Positions 10,945 through 19,782 of a stretch of DNA of 64,000 bases are shown here, one piece after another. Each line of letters begins with the position of its first letter. Within the stretch, counting starts at the first letter, position 1. The translations under genes and the position numbers were made by a program. The notes under the pieces are model-generated. The model made no database searches, was not told the origin of the DNA, and was given only the letters and a program-made list of their open reading frames with translations. Source of the stretch: an uncultured Paracoccaceae bacterium (lineage in GTDB: Bacteria; Pseudomonadota; Alphaproteobacteria; Rhodobacterales; Rhodobacteraceae); NCBI GenBank assembly GCA_947492585.1, contig CANLND010000006.1, positions 111,678 to 175,677 of the forward strand, written 5' to 3'.

Positions 10945-12474
10945 ATGCGGGGCCCCCACAACATCATCCGCCTGATCCGTACAGGCGCTACATTTGAACG
11001 CTCTGGCGCGATGAATCTGGTGCTGGATGCCTTTGAAACCCCTGCCCCCTTACGTGCAGTTGCCCATGCCTTGGGTTGGCCGTTCAAATGGTTGGGCTAC
11101 AAGGGGGACCTGAATATGCCCCCCGCCACCCGGGCGCTGACGGCATTGGGACCCGCCTATATCAAATTTGGCCAGGTGCTTTCGACCCGACCCGATGTGG
11201 TGGGCAATGAACTGGCGCAACAGCTGCGCGTTTTGCAGGATCAGCTACCGCCGTTTTCACGCGAAGAAGCGCTGGCACAGGTGGAGCAAGAGCTGGGCCA
11301 GCCCTGGCAGGAGATCTTTACCGAATTCAGCGAGCCAATCGCCGCCGCATCCATCGCGCAGGTGCATCGGGCCAAGCTGGTCAAAGACGGCAGCGATGTC
11401 GCGGTCAAAATCCTGCGCCCCGGTATTGAGCGCGCTTTTAACAAAGACGTGGATGCATTTTACCTGGCAGCCCGCATTGCCGATCTTTTTGCCCCCGGTG
11501 CGCGCCGTTTGCGCCCGATGGAAGTGATCGAACACTTTGACGGCGTGGTGCAGGGCGAGCTGGATCTGCGCCTTGAAAGCGCGGCCGCCTCGGAATTTGC
11601 CGCCAACACCAAAGACGACAAAGGTTTTCAGCTGCCGCAAATCCGCTGGGCGCATTCCGCGCGCCGGGTGATGACGTTGGACTGGGCCGATGGTACCGCT
11701 CTGGGCGACAACGCCGCGCTGGATGTCGCAGGCCACAACCGGCGCGAGCTGGGTGAACGTGTGTTGTCCCTGTTTTTGCGCCACGCGCTGCGCGATGGGT
11801 TTTTCCACGCAGACATGCATCAGGGCAACCTGAAGGTCGCTGCCAATGGTGACATCATCGCGTATGATTTTGGCATTATGGGCCACATCGATGAATACAC
11901 CCGCCGGGTCTATGCCGAGATCCTGTATGGCTTTATCAAACGTGACTATAAACGCGTGGCTGAGGTGCACTTTGAAGCAGGCTATGTCCCCGCTCACCAA
12001 GACGTGGATGAATTCGCCCGCGCCCTGCGCGCGGTCGGTGAGCCGATCTTTGGTATGGACGCCACACAGATTTCCATGGGCCGCCTGCTGAACTACCTGT
12101 TCGAAGTCACCGAACGGTTTGGCATGGAAACTCGAACCGAGCTGATCTTGCTGCAACGCACCATGGTGGTTGTCGAAGGCGTGGCCCGCTCACTTGATCC
12201 CCATATCAACATATGGGAAGTCGCGCATCCGGTGGTCGAAGACTACATCAAACGCTCTATCGGCCCCAAAGCCATGATCAGCGACCTGGGCAAAACAGCG
12301 CTTGTACTGGCCCGCTTTGGCCCTCGATTGCCCGGTCTCGTTGAAAAAGCCCTGATTGCACAAACCACCGAAACTGCCCCCAAGAACTCAGGTTGGCGCG
12401 CCTGGGTGAAGCCAGGTGGCGTGGGTCTTGCGCTTGGCGCCTTTCTGACTCTTGGTGCCAGCTGGCTGTTCTAA
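10945..12474 (+). CDS. ubiB: Ubiquinone biosynthesis protein UbiB (ABC1/ADCK atypical kinase)
   Basis: Atypical kinase-like ATPase needed for coenzyme Q production, membrane attached. 509 residues. Seen: the family KxGQ motif in AYIKFGQVLSTRPD (KFGQ at 74-77), the Ala-rich loop PIAAASIAQVH (131-141) in place of a glycine-rich loop, the lysine in VAVKILRPG (K155), and the catalytic/metal region HADMHQGNL followed by AYDFGIMG. The C-terminus has a hydrophobic segment (GVGLALGAFLTLGASWLF) suited to membrane anchoring. It is coupled to ubiE, three bases upstream. Very secure assignment. Confidence 0.96.
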   Translation: MRGPHNIIRLIRTGATFERSGAMNLVLDAFETPAPLRAVAHALGWPFKWLGYKGDLNMPPATRALTALGPAYIKFGQVLSTRPDVVGNELAQQLRVLQDQLPPFSREEALAQVEQELGQPWQEIFTEFSEPIAAASIAQVHRAKLVKDGSDVAVKILRPGIERAFNKDVDAFYLAARIADLFAPGARRLRPMEVIEHFDGVVQGELDLRLESAAASEFAANTKDDKGFQLPQIRWAHSARRVMTLDWADGTALGDNAALDVAGHNRRELGERVLSLFLRHALRDGFFHADMHQGNLKVAANGDIIAYDFGIMGHIDEYTRRVYAEILYGFIKRDYKRVAEVHFEAGYVPAHQDVDEFARALRAVGEPIFGMDATQISMGRLLNYLFEVTERFGMETRTELILLQRTMVVVEGVARSLDPHINIWEVAHPVVEDYIKRSIGPKAMISDLGKTALVLARFGPRLPGLVEKALIAQTTETAPKNSGWRAWVKPGGVGLALGAFLTLGASWLF

Positions 12475-12607
12475 TACCAAATTTACAGCCCCGGTTTAGT
12501 GTGGAAAATGGCGGTTCGGAGTGCGTAGTTCGTAGGTCAAGAGGGGCAGATACCCCGCCAGTGCAGCGCAGGCTGGATTGACAAGACACCCTGTGTTGCA
12601 CAAAGAC

Positions 12608-12621
12608 TCCGTTATGACGGA
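12608..12621. promoter_or_regulatory. Operator candidate overlapping the start codon of the XRE-cupin gene
   Basis: TCCGT-TATG-ACGGA, a perfect 5+5 inverted repeat with a four-base spacer that contains the ATG start codon at 12614. The same palindrome recurs at 13189-13202 and, with two changes, at 13245-13258 in front of kbl. Suggests autoregulation. Confidence 0.65.
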
Positions 12622-13180
12622 ACATAGCACAGACATCCTCACCCTCTTGCCTGCCCGCCTCAAAGAGGCGCGGCGTGCCCAAGGTCTTTCCTTAGAGGCC
12701 GTGGCCAACCTTTCCGGGGTCAGCCGATCCATGGTCAGCCAGATTGAACGCGGTGAATCCTCGCCCACCATTGCCACACTCTGGAACCTGACCCGCGCCT
12801 TACAAGTGGATTTTGCCGGCCTATTAGAGGCCGGAGATGCTGCCGATCATATCGATGTCCTGTTGGCTGCGGATGTGCCCAAGATAGAAAACATGGGCCA
12901 AGGCTGCCGTATTCGTATCCTGTCGCCTCCCGAAGACGTCGGCGGCCATGAGGTCTATGATATCCGTTTTGATGCCGGTGGCGCGCTGGACAGCCAACCA
13001 CATGGGCGTGGCACCCGTGAGCAACTGACGGTGTTGGAGGGACAGGTACAGCTGATCTCGGGCGCAGCCAAATCGCACCTGGATCGCGACGATTCTGCCC
13101 GCTATGCAGCTGACGTTCCGCACATGATTACCGCCATCAACGGCCCTGCCCGCGTTTTTTTGATTGTAAAGAACAGTTAA
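12614..13180 (+). CDS. XRE-family regulator with C-terminal cupin domain
   Basis: Transcription factor of 188 residues. The N-terminal XRE/HTH_3 domain covers about residues 8-65 (LKEARRAQGLSLEAVANLSG, then VSRSMVSQIERGESSPT). The C-terminal cupin covers about 95-185 (HEVYDIRFDAGGALDSQPHGRGTREQL and following), a ligand-sensing beta barrel. Proteins of this design commonly control amino-acid or polyamine catabolism. The next genes are kbl-tdh, and shared palindromes sit at its own start and in the kbl promoter, so it probably senses threonine or glycine status (inference). The ATG at 12614 has only a weak AAAGA ribosome site; an in-frame TTG at 12578 is an alternative. Confidence 0.85.
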   Translation: MTEHSTDILTLLPARLKEARRAQGLSLEAVANLSGVSRSMVSQIERGESSPTIATLWNLTRALQVDFAGLLEAGDAADHIDVLLAADVPKIENMGQGCRIRILSPPEDVGGHEVYDIRFDAGGALDSQPHGRGTREQLTVLEGQVQLISGAAKSHLDRDDSARYAADVPHMITAINGPARVFLIVKNS

Positions 13181-13188
13181 GAGAAAAA

Positions 13189-13202
13189 TCCGTATTGACG
13201 GA
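13189..13202. promoter_or_regulatory. Operator candidate upstream of kbl, site 1
   Basis: TCCGT-ATTG-ACGGA, a perfect 5+5 inverted repeat just past the stop codon of the XRE-cupin gene and 87 bases before the kbl start. Same arms as the site at 12608-12621. Confidence 0.65.
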
Positions 13203-13244
13203 AATTTGTCCCAAATAACTGATTTCCCCTATTTGGGAAAATAA

Positions 13245-13258
13245 TCCGTTATGATAGA
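13245..13258. promoter_or_regulatory. Operator candidate upstream of kbl, site 2, overlapping a -10-like box
   Basis: TCCGT-TATG-ATAGA, the same motif with two changes in the right arm. It contains TATGAT (13250-13255), a good -10 element, 33 bases before the kbl GTG. A regulator bound here would block polymerase. No convincing -35 box was found at the right spacing. Confidence 0.55.
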
Positions 13259-13288
13259 ACTCTCGCAAATGACCGAGGGAGTTTTATC

Positions 13289-14473
13289 GTGTCCACTGCA
13301 TTTCTGACCCACGTTTCGCAAACCCTGTCCCAGATTGATGCGGATGGCCTGTATAAGCGCGAGCGTATGATCACTTCGCCGCAACGCGGCGAAATTGCGG
13401 TTGGCGACCATAAGGTGATCAACCTGTGCGCCAATAATTATCTTGGTCTTGCGGATCACCCAGACCTGATCAAAGCAGCCTGCGACGCAATGGAACCCAA
13501 AGGGTTCGGCATGGCCTCGGTACGCTTCATTTGTGGCACGCAAGATCTGCACCGTAAGTTAGAGCAGCGGCTGGCCCGTTTTTTAGGGAAAGATGATTCC
13601 ATCCTTTTTGCTGCGTGCTTTGATGCCAATGGCGGTCTGTTTGAACCCCTGCTTGGCCCCGAAGACGCAATCATTTCCGACAGTCTGAACCATGCATCCA
13701 TCATCGATGGCATTCGCCTCTGCAAGGCCAAGCGCTATCGATATATGAACAACGACATGATCGATTTGGAGGCGTGGCTGCAACAAGCCCGTGCAGATGG
13801 CGCGCGTCATATCATGATTGCCACCGACGGCGTGTTCTCGATGGATGGCTATCTGGCGAAACTTCCCGAAATCCGGGCTCTGGCCGACAAATACGATGCC
13901 GTGGTAATGGTGGATGATTGCCACGCGACAGGCTTCATGGGACCCAACGGTGCCGGTACACCTGACCACTTCGGCGTCGACGTCGATATTGTCAGCGGCA
14001 CTCTTGGCAAGGCCCTGGGTGGTGCCATTGGTGGATACATCGCCGGCCCTCAGCCGGTGATAGATCTGCTGCGCCAACGCGCGCGACCTTATCTGTTTTC
14101 AAACTCCTTGCCCCCGGCCATCGTCGCCGCAGGAATCGAGGCGCTGCGCCTTGTTGAAGAAGGTGCAGAACAGCGGGCACAGCTGTTTGAAAACACAAAA
14201 TTCTGGCGTGCAGGGCTGACCAAGCTTGGCTTTGACCTATTGCCCGGAGAACACCCGATTGTGCCGGTGATGTTAGGAGAGGCCAAACTGGCGCAAGCCA
14301 TGGCCAATCAGCTGTTTGACGAAGGCGTCTATGTTTCCGGATTCTTCTTTCCTGTCGTGCCCCGCGGGCAGGCCCGCATCCGTACCCAGATGAACGCCGC
14401 GCTGACCCGCGCCGATCTCATACGTGCTTTGGGTGCGTTTGAACGAGCGGGCAAAGCTCTGGGGGTGATCTGA
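13289..14473 (+). CDS. kbl: 2-amino-3-ketobutyrate coenzyme A ligase
   Basis: PLP enzyme that cleaves 2-amino-3-ketobutyrate with CoA to glycine and acetyl-CoA, the second step of threonine degradation. 394 residues; the alpha-oxoamine synthase fold is clear, with [14 protein letters not shown] near residue 45, the [10 protein letters not shown] motif (209-218) and the PLP lysine K241 in [11 protein letters not shown]. The GTG start at 13289 is preceded by GAGGGAG at seven bases. Its stop overlaps the tdh start by one base, so the two enzymes that act in sequence are translationally coupled. Control by the upstream XRE-cupin protein is likely. Confidence 0.96.
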   Translation: MSTAFLTHVSQTLSQIDADGLYKRERMITSPQRGEIAVGDHKVINLCANNYLGLADHPDLIKAACDAMEPKGFGMASVRFICGTQDLHRKLEQRLARFLGKDDSILFAACFDANGGLFEPLLGPEDAIISDSLNHASIIDGIRLCKAKRYRYMNNDMIDLEAWLQQARADGARHIMIATDGVFSMDGYLAKLPEIRALADKYDAVVMVDDCHATGFMGPNGAGTPDHFGVDVDIVSGTLGKALGGAIGGYIAGPQPVIDLLRQRARPYLFSNSLPPAIVAAGIEALRLVEEGAEQRAQLFENTKFWRAGLTKLGFDLLPGEHPIVPVMLGEAKLAQAMANQLFDEGVYVSGFFFPVVPRGQARIRTQMNAALTRADLIRALGAFERAGKALGVI

Positions 14474-15516
14474 TGCGCCCCAACACCATGAAAGCGCTGG
14501 AAAAATCCGAAGCCCGTGAAGGGCTTTGGCAGGTGCGTGCGCCCGTGCCTGAAATCGGCCCCGATGAAGTCCTGATCAAAATCAACAAGACGGGCATTTG
14601 TGGCACTGATATCCACATCTGGAATTGGGACGATTGGGCCGCAGGCACTGTGCCTGTTCCGATGATCACGGGCCATGAATTCGCAGGTGAAATTGTGGAA
14701 ATCGGCCGCGACGTCACAGGGTTAGAGATAGGACAACGCTGTTCAGGCGAAGGCCATTTGGTGGACACAGACAGTCGACAAAGCCGCGCGGGCAAGTTTC
14801 ACCTGGATCCCGGCACCCGTGGTATCGGCGTGAATGAACAAGGGGCCTTTGCCGAATATCTGAAATTGCCGGCGTTTAACGTGGTCCCCCTGCCCGACGA
14901 CATCCCCGATGAGATCGGCGCCATTCTGGATCCCCTGGGCAACGCGGTGCACACAGCGCTGAGCTTCGATCTATTGGGGGAAGACGTGCTGATCACAGGT
15001 GCAGGCCCGATTGGCATCATGGCCGCTGCAGTTGCGCGCCATGCTGGCGCGCGCAATGTAGTCATCACTGACATCAATCCGGATCGCTTGAAGCTGGCCG
15101 AGCATGTGGTGCCGACGGTGCGCCCAGTGAATGTGGCGCGCGAAGACCTAAATGATGTCACCCATGAGCTGGGTCTTGCGCAGGGGTTTGATGTGGGGTT
15201 GGAGATGTCCGGCAGTCAGGCCGCCATGGATCAAATGGTGGACGCGCTGGTGATGGGCGGTAAGATCGCCCTATTGGGCATTCCACCCGGAAAATCACCC
15301 GTGGACTGGAACCACATCGTATTTAAGGCGATCACCATCAAAGGCGTCTATGGCCGCGAGATGTTTGAAACCTGGTACAAGATGATCGCCATGCTGCAAA
15401 ATGGGCTGGATGTGTCCCGCGTGATCACCCATCGTTTTGGCGTCGATGACTTTGAGCAGGGCTTTGCAGCGATGAAATCCGGCCAGTCCGGAAAGGTGGT
15501 GCTGGATTGGTGCTAG
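14473..15516 (+). CDS. tdh: L-threonine 3-dehydrogenase lacking the structural zinc cysteines
   Basis: NAD-dependent, zinc-containing alcohol-dehydrogenase-type enzyme oxidising threonine to 2-amino-3-ketobutyrate, the substrate of Kbl. 347 residues. The catalytic site is intact: C43 in GICGTD and H68-E69 in GHEFAG; the Rossmann motif [12 protein letters not shown] is near residue 175. In the family a second, structural zinc is held by four Cys spaced 3, 3 and 8; here those positions are D98, S101, S104 and D112, while the flanking residues are conserved, so the zinc lobe is kept in shape but cannot bind zinc through cysteine. The start overlaps the kbl stop by one base. Confidence 0.95.
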   Translation: MRPNTMKALEKSEAREGLWQVRAPVPEIGPDEVLIKINKTGICGTDIHIWNWDDWAAGTVPVPMITGHEFAGEIVEIGRDVTGLEIGQRCSGEGHLVDTDSRQSRAGKFHLDPGTRGIGVNEQGAFAEYLKLPAFNVVPLPDDIPDEIGAILDPLGNAVHTALSFDLLGEDVLITGAGPIGIMAAAVARHAGARNVVITDINPDRLKLAEHVVPTVRPVNVAREDLNDVTHELGLAQGFDVGLEMSGSQAAMDQMVDALVMGGKIALLGIPPGKSPVDWNHIVFKAITIKGVYGREMFETWYKMIAMLQNGLDVSRVITHRFGVDDFEQGFAAMKSGQSGKVVLDWC

Positions 15517-15754
15517 CTCAACGGTGTGGCCCCTGATCTATTGGAGCCGCAATGACCAGAGGAAAACGCAGCCTTCCAGCCCCACTTAGACCCGCTGTTA
15601 TATGCCACCCATCATACGCCAGGCTCTCACCGCCAGCCGTATTCCTGACCGCCTAAGAGCCGCCGCAAAGCGCACCATAATTCAAAAACCCAATGGCGGC
15701 AGAATGGAGAGGCAAAAAGCATCGTTTGCCCTCGTGAAATACGTTCAACGGTAC

Positions 15755-15785
15755 AAAAAATGCCACCCAAAACAAGGGTGGCATT
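15755..15785 (-). terminator. Rho-independent terminator of serA
   Basis: Perfect 10-base stem AATGCCACCC / GGGTGGCATT (15759-15768 and 15776-15785), seven-base loop, followed on the minus strand by further T residues (15760-15755). It lies 25 bases past the serA stop. The 15517-15754 stretch between it and tdh holds no credible gene. Confidence 0.92.
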
Positions 15786-15809
15786 CATGACTTCGAGGAG
15801 GGAATTAAC

Positions 15810-17405
15810 TTAGGTCACATCAAACTTTAGCGGCTTCACCTGCGTAAACATACCAGTTTCCGCCAGCTGTGCGCGGACCTCGGCCGGAACCGGTGCATCC
15901 ACATACAAAAGCGCAATCGCCTCGCCACCTGCATCCGAACGACCCAAAGTAAAGTTGGCGATGTTCACATCATTTGCGCCCATGGTCTGCCCCAGTGCGC
16001 CGATGATGCCGGGCACATCTTCGTTGGTGGTGTACAGCATATGCGCGCCAACTTCGGCATCGATGGTGATGCCTTTGATCTGGATAAAGCGTGGCTTACC
16101 ATCCGAGAACACAGTGCCTGCAACGGAACGCTCGCGCTTGGCTGTCACAACGGTGACTTTGATATAGCCATCAAAGCTGCCCGATTTGTCCTGATTGGTC
16201 GTCGAGATCTGAATGCCACGCTCTTTGGCGACAACAGGTGCCGACACCATGTTCACATCCGGGTTCACGTTCTTCATGATCCCCGCGATGACGGCACAGT
16301 TGAGCGCCTCAAGGTTCATATCTGCGACAACACCGTCATAAAGAACATTGATCGCAGTGATCGGCTCATCAGACATCTGACCAGCAAAGTTGCCCAAGTG
16401 GTCTGACAGCTTGATCCAAGGGCCCATGATTTTGGCTTCTTCTGCAGTCACCGAGGGCATGTTCAGCGCATTTTCAACGGCACCGGTCAGCAGATAGTTG
16501 GACATCTGTTCAGCCACCTGAAGGGCGACGTTTTCTTGTGCTTCAGTGGTTGCAGCGCCCAGATGTGGTGTGCACACAACATTGGGCAGATTGAACAATG
16601 CGTTTTCCTTGGCAGGTTCTTCTGCAAACACGTCAAACGCAGCGCCAGCCACATGGCCCGATTTCAACAGCTCGGCCAGTGCCTCCTCATCGACCAGACC
16701 ACCGCGGGCGCAGTTTACAATGCGCACGCCTTTTTTGGTCTTGGCGAGGTTTTCTGCCGACAGGATGTTGCGGGTGCCATCCGTCAGCGGAACGTGCAGG
16801 GTGATGAAATCGGCCCGCGACAAGAGATCGTCAAGTTCGACCTTTTCCACACCCATTTTGTCGGCTTTTTCTTCTGACAAGAAGGGGTCAAACGCAACAA
16901 CCTTCATTTTGAGACCGCGCGCGCGATCGCATACAATGCCACCGATGTTGCCCGCACCAATAACGCCCAGCGTCTTGTTGGTCAGCTCAACACCCATGAA
17001 TTTGGACTTTTCCCATTTACCGGCATGGGTGGATGCACTGGCTTCGGGAATTTGGCGCGCGACGGCGAACATCATCGCAATAGCGTGCTCGGCGGTGGTG
17101 ATCATGTTTCCAAACGGCGTGTTCATCACGATCACGCCCTTCTTGGACGATGCGTCCTTGTCGACGTTGTCGGTGCCAATGCCGGCACGGCCCACCACTT
17201 TCAGATTGGTTGCAGCGTCCAGTATTGTGGGCGTCACCTTGGTGGCGGATCGAATTGCCAGACCATCGTATTGGCCGATCACTTCGGCCAGTTTGGCTTT
17301 GTCTTTGCCAAGGTCAGGCATGAAATCAACATCGATGCCGCGATCACGAAAGATCTGAACAGCGGTTTCGGAGAGTTTGTCGGAGACGAGTACTTTGGGC
17401 GCCAT
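15810..17405 (-). CDS. serA: D-3-phosphoglycerate dehydrogenase
   Basis: First enzyme of serine synthesis, oxidising 3-phosphoglycerate with NAD. 531 residues, the long form with an intervening domain and a C-terminal ACT domain (last about 75 residues, MLYTTNEDVPGIIGALGQ onward). The NAD-binding motif TLGVIGAGNIGG and the catalytic Arg/Glu/His of D-2-hydroxyacid dehydrogenases (NCARGGLVDEEAL, CTPHLGAAT) are present. The ATG at 17405 follows AAGGA at eight bases and starts MAPKVLVSDKLS as in relatives. It lies 93 bases downstream of serC on the same strand. The ACT domain implies possible serine feedback (family knowledge). Confidence 0.96.
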   Translation of the reverse strand: MAPKVLVSDKLSETAVQIFRDRGIDVDFMPDLGKDKAKLAEVIGQYDGLAIRSATKVTPTILDAATNLKVVGRAGIGTDNVDKDASSKKGVIVMNTPFGNMITTAEHAIAMMFAVARQIPEASASTHAGKWEKSKFMGVELTNKTLGVIGAGNIGGIVCDRARGLKMKVVAFDPFLSEEKADKMGVEKVELDDLLSRADFITLHVPLTDGTRNILSAENLAKTKKGVRIVNCARGGLVDEEALAELLKSGHVAGAAFDVFAEEPAKENALFNLPNVVCTPHLGAATTEAQENVALQVAEQMSNYLLTGAVENALNMPSVTAEEAKIMGPWIKLSDHLGNFAGQMSDEPITAINVLYDGVVADMNLEALNCAVIAGIMKNVNPDVNMVSAPVVAKERGIQISTTNQDKSGSFDGYIKVTVVTAKRERSVAGTVFSDGKPRFIQIKGITIDAEVGAHMLYTTNEDVPGIIGALGQTMGANDVNIANFTLGRSDAGGEAIALLYVDAPVPAEVRAQLAETGMFTQVKPLKFDVT

Positions 17406-17498
17406 GGATCTGGTCCTTGATACTAAGAAATTGAGATAAGAGAACGGGTGCCACACAGTCCGGAATTTCAAAAAACTCCGAACCCTGTGGGCGTCGTA

Positions 17499-18647
17499 TC
17501 AGCAGTCTTGCGCTGCCAGTTCGGCCTCAAAGGCCCAGGCAAGCCAGGGCAACATGGCCTGAATGTCAGAGGTTTCGACCGTGCCGCCGCACCAGATGCG
17601 CAATCCCGCAGGTGCATCACGATAGGCACCGATATCCAGCGCGACATTTTCCGCTTCCAGCCGTTTGGCAACGGCTTTGGCAAAAGCTGCACCATCTTTG
17701 ATGCGATCATCGGTGAACTTCAGGCAAACGGATGTATTGGACCGCGTGGCCGCATCTTCGGCCAGGTTATCAATCCAGTCATTTGCATCACAGAAATCAA
17801 ACACCGCCTGCGCATTGGCATCAGCCCGCGCGATCATTCCGTCCAGACCACCAACCGAACGGGCCCAGTCCAGAGCAAACAGGTAATCTTCGACAGCAAG
17901 CATCGACGGGGTATTGATTGTGGCCCCGGTAAAGATGCCTTCGATCAATTTGCCGCCTTTGGTCATGCGGAAAATCTTGGGCAGCGGCCAAGCGGGAGTG
18001 TAGCTTTCCAGACGTTCAACGGCACGGGGGCTCAAAACGATCACACCATGCGCCGCTTCACCGCCCAGAACCTTCTGCCAAGAGAACGTAGTCACGTCCA
18101 ATTTGTCCCAGGGCAGATCCATCGCGAAAGCCGCTGATGTCGCATCACAGATCGTCAGCCCGTCGCGGTCGGCATCAATCCAATCCCCGTTTGGAACCCG
18201 CACACCCGACGTGGTGCCGTTCCAAGTGAACACAACGTCCTTGTTGAAATCGACCTGCGAAAGGTTCACGATTTCACCATAATCCGCCACTTTGGCCAGC
18301 GCATCGGTTTTCAGCTGTTTGACCACATCCGTGATCCAGCCCGCACCAAAGCTTTCCCAAGCCAGCATTTCGACTTTACGTTCGCCCAGCATGGACCACA
18401 TGGCCATTTCCATCGCGCCAGTGTCGGACGCGGGCACAATGCCGATGCGGTAATCTGCGGGGATGCCCAAAATCTCGCGTGTGCCTTCAATGGCAGCCTT
18501 CAGCTTATCCTTGCCAACCGCGGCACGGTGGCTGCGGCCCAAAGGGGCATCCGCAAGCTTAGCGAGTTCAAATGTAGGGGGTTTGGCACATGGGCCAGAG
18601 GAAAAACGCGGGTTTGCCGGGCGCGTTGCCGGTTGCTGAGTAGCCAT
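17499..18647 (-). CDS. serC: Phosphoserine aminotransferase
   Basis: PLP-dependent class V aminotransferase making phosphoserine from 3-phosphohydroxypyruvate and glutamate; also used in pyridoxal phosphate synthesis in many bacteria. 382 residues of the alphaproteobacterial/archaeal-like SerC type. The substrate loop [11 protein letters not shown] (14-24), [10 protein letters not shown] (38-46) and the PLP lysine K192 in [11 protein letters not shown] are seen. The ATG at 18647 is eight bases from AAGGA; an overlapping TTG lies one codon upstream. The leader carries a two-hairpin RNA that matches the serC RNA motif. serA follows, and serB is divergent, so the whole serine pathway is together. 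Confidence 0.96.
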   Translation of the reverse strand: MATQQPATRPANPRFSSGPCAKPPTFELAKLADAPLGRSHRAAVGKDKLKAAIEGTREILGIPADYRIGIVPASDTGAMEMAMWSMLGERKVEMLAWESFGAGWITDVVKQLKTDALAKVADYGEIVNLSQVDFNKDVVFTWNGTTSGVRVPNGDWIDADRDGLTICDATSAAFAMDLPWDKLDVTTFSWQKVLGGEAAHGVIVLSPRAVERLESYTPAWPLPKIFRMTKGGKLIEGIFTGATINTPSMLAVEDYLFALDWARSVGGLDGMIARADANAQAVFDFCDANDWIDNLAEDAATRSNTSVCLKFTDDRIKDGAAFAKAVAKRLEAENVALDIGAYRDAPAGLRIWCGGTVETSDIQAMLPWLAWAFEAELAAQDC

Positions 18648-18671
18648 CAATGCTATCCTTACAGATAAATG

Positions 18672-18702
18672 CCTCTCGTTGGGGAGAGGTGTCCCGCAGA
18701 CA
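18672..18702 (-). promoter_or_regulatory. serC leader RNA motif (two adjacent hairpins)
   Basis: Reading the minus strand just upstream of serC: hairpin TGTC-TGCGG-GACA (18702-18690) directly followed by CCTCTC-CCCAAC-GAGAGG (18689-18672), then about 24 bases with AAGGA and the serC ATG. Position and shape agree with the serC RNA motif known from 5' leaders of alphaproteobacterial serC genes. I recognised it by eye; a covariance search was not possible. Function of the motif is not established. Confidence 0.75.
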
Positions 18703-18732
18703 GAGCTAGAGGCTACAGGTCAGGCTCACAAG

Positions 18733-18790
18733 CCAAAATTTCGCCTATTTCCGGCAAATCCGCACCCAAATGCGACCCAAAATTTCGCCT
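18733..18790. repeat. Two 14-base direct repeats between serC and serB
   Basis: CCAAAATTTCGCCT occurs at 18733-18746 and again at 18777-18790, exactly 44 bases apart start to start, about four helical turns. They lie in the divergent control region of serC and serB and look like paired binding sites on one face of the DNA. Confidence 0.7.
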
Positions 18791-18901
18791 TTAGGAAACT
18801 TGCGCGCTAAGTCGTGGGGGCAATCTCCCTGCCCTAGGGCTGGTTCCGCCGCCCAGAGAGGGCTAAGTCTGAGGCAAAATCAGTCCAAAGGAATCGCCCT
18901 G

Positions 18902-19777
18902 ATGTATGTCGCAACTCTGCTGTGCAACCCAACCACACCCTGTGTGGAGCTATCCCTTGCAGAATCGCTGCGCAACGCCTGGGGCGGCGGCGACCTGCGG
19001 TGGCTGGCGGAGGGCATCGCGGTCGAGTTTGATCTCCCACAGCAACCAGACAATCAATGGGACATCTGGGCTGATCTTCAAAAGCTAAACGTGGATCTGG
19101 TGGTGCAGCCGACACAAGGCCGCCGCAAAAAGATGCTATTGGCGGATATGGATTCAACCATGATCCAGCAGGAATGTATTGATGAGCTGGCCGACGAATC
19201 CGGTGTCGGCCCTCGTGTCAAAGAGATCACCGCACGGGCAATGAACGGTGAACTGGACTTTGACGGCGCACTCAAAGAACGTGTGGCGCTGCTGAAAGGT
19301 CTGCCCGAAACGGTGATCGATCAGGTTCTGGAGACGCGCATCACCTTGATGCCCGGAGGGCAGACGCTGCTGGCCACGATGAAGGCAAATGGCGCCTATG
19401 CTGCACTGGTTTCTGGCGGGTTCACCGCATTCACGGCAAAAGTCGCGGCTATTCTCAACTTTGATGAAAACCGCGCCAACACGCTGATCACGCAGGAGGG
19501 CACGCTGACCGGCGACGTCGGCCTGCCCATTTTAGGACGACAGGCCAAGGTGGACGCATTAGAGGACATCACCAACCGGCTGGGCTTGGCGGACGCTGAT
19601 GTGATGGCGGTGGGAGATGGAGCAAATGATCTGGGCATGCTGGAACGTGCGGGCACCGGGGTTGCGCTGCATGCCAAACCCGCCGTTGCCGCCCAATGTG
19701 ATGTGCGCATCAACCACGGCGATCTGACCGCCCTCTTGTATGTGCAAGGCTATGCGCGATCTGAATTTCAGGCCTGA
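18902..19777 (+). CDS. serB: Phosphoserine phosphatase
   Basis: HAD-superfamily phosphatase, last step of serine synthesis. 291 residues from the ATG at 18902, nine bases after AAAGGA. The nucleophile motif DMDSTMIQQE (D82 nucleophile, D84 acid) is followed by ISVSGG-equivalent LVSGGFTAFT (motif II), a conserved Lys in RQAKVDAL and motif IV GDGANDLGML. An N-terminal domain of about 75 residues precedes the HAD core, as in many SerB proteins. Upstream open codons overlap the regulatory repeats and are not used. Divergent from serC-serA; a TSUP permease follows after five bases. Confidence 0.96.
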   Translation: MYVATLLCNPTTPCVELSLAESLRNAWGGGDLRWLAEGIAVEFDLPQQPDNQWDIWADLQKLNVDLVVQPTQGRRKKMLLADMDSTMIQQECIDELADESGVGPRVKEITARAMNGELDFDGALKERVALLKGLPETVIDQVLETRITLMPGGQTLLATMKANGAYAALVSGGFTAFTAKVAAILNFDENRANTLITQEGTLTGDVGLPILGRQAKVDALEDITNRLGLADADVMAVGDGANDLGMLERAGTGVALHAKPAVAAQCDVRINHGDLTALLYVQGYARSEFQA

Positions 19778-19782
19778 CACCC

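Noticed and set aside
15602..15790. 62-codon frame between tdh and serA on the plus strand
   Set aside because: It runs into the serA terminator, has no ribosome site and no protein-like composition.
17406..17498. Possible attenuator hairpin between serC and serA
   Set aside because: Pairing between the CACAG/CTGTG segments is broken by several mismatches; no clear anti-terminator alternative.
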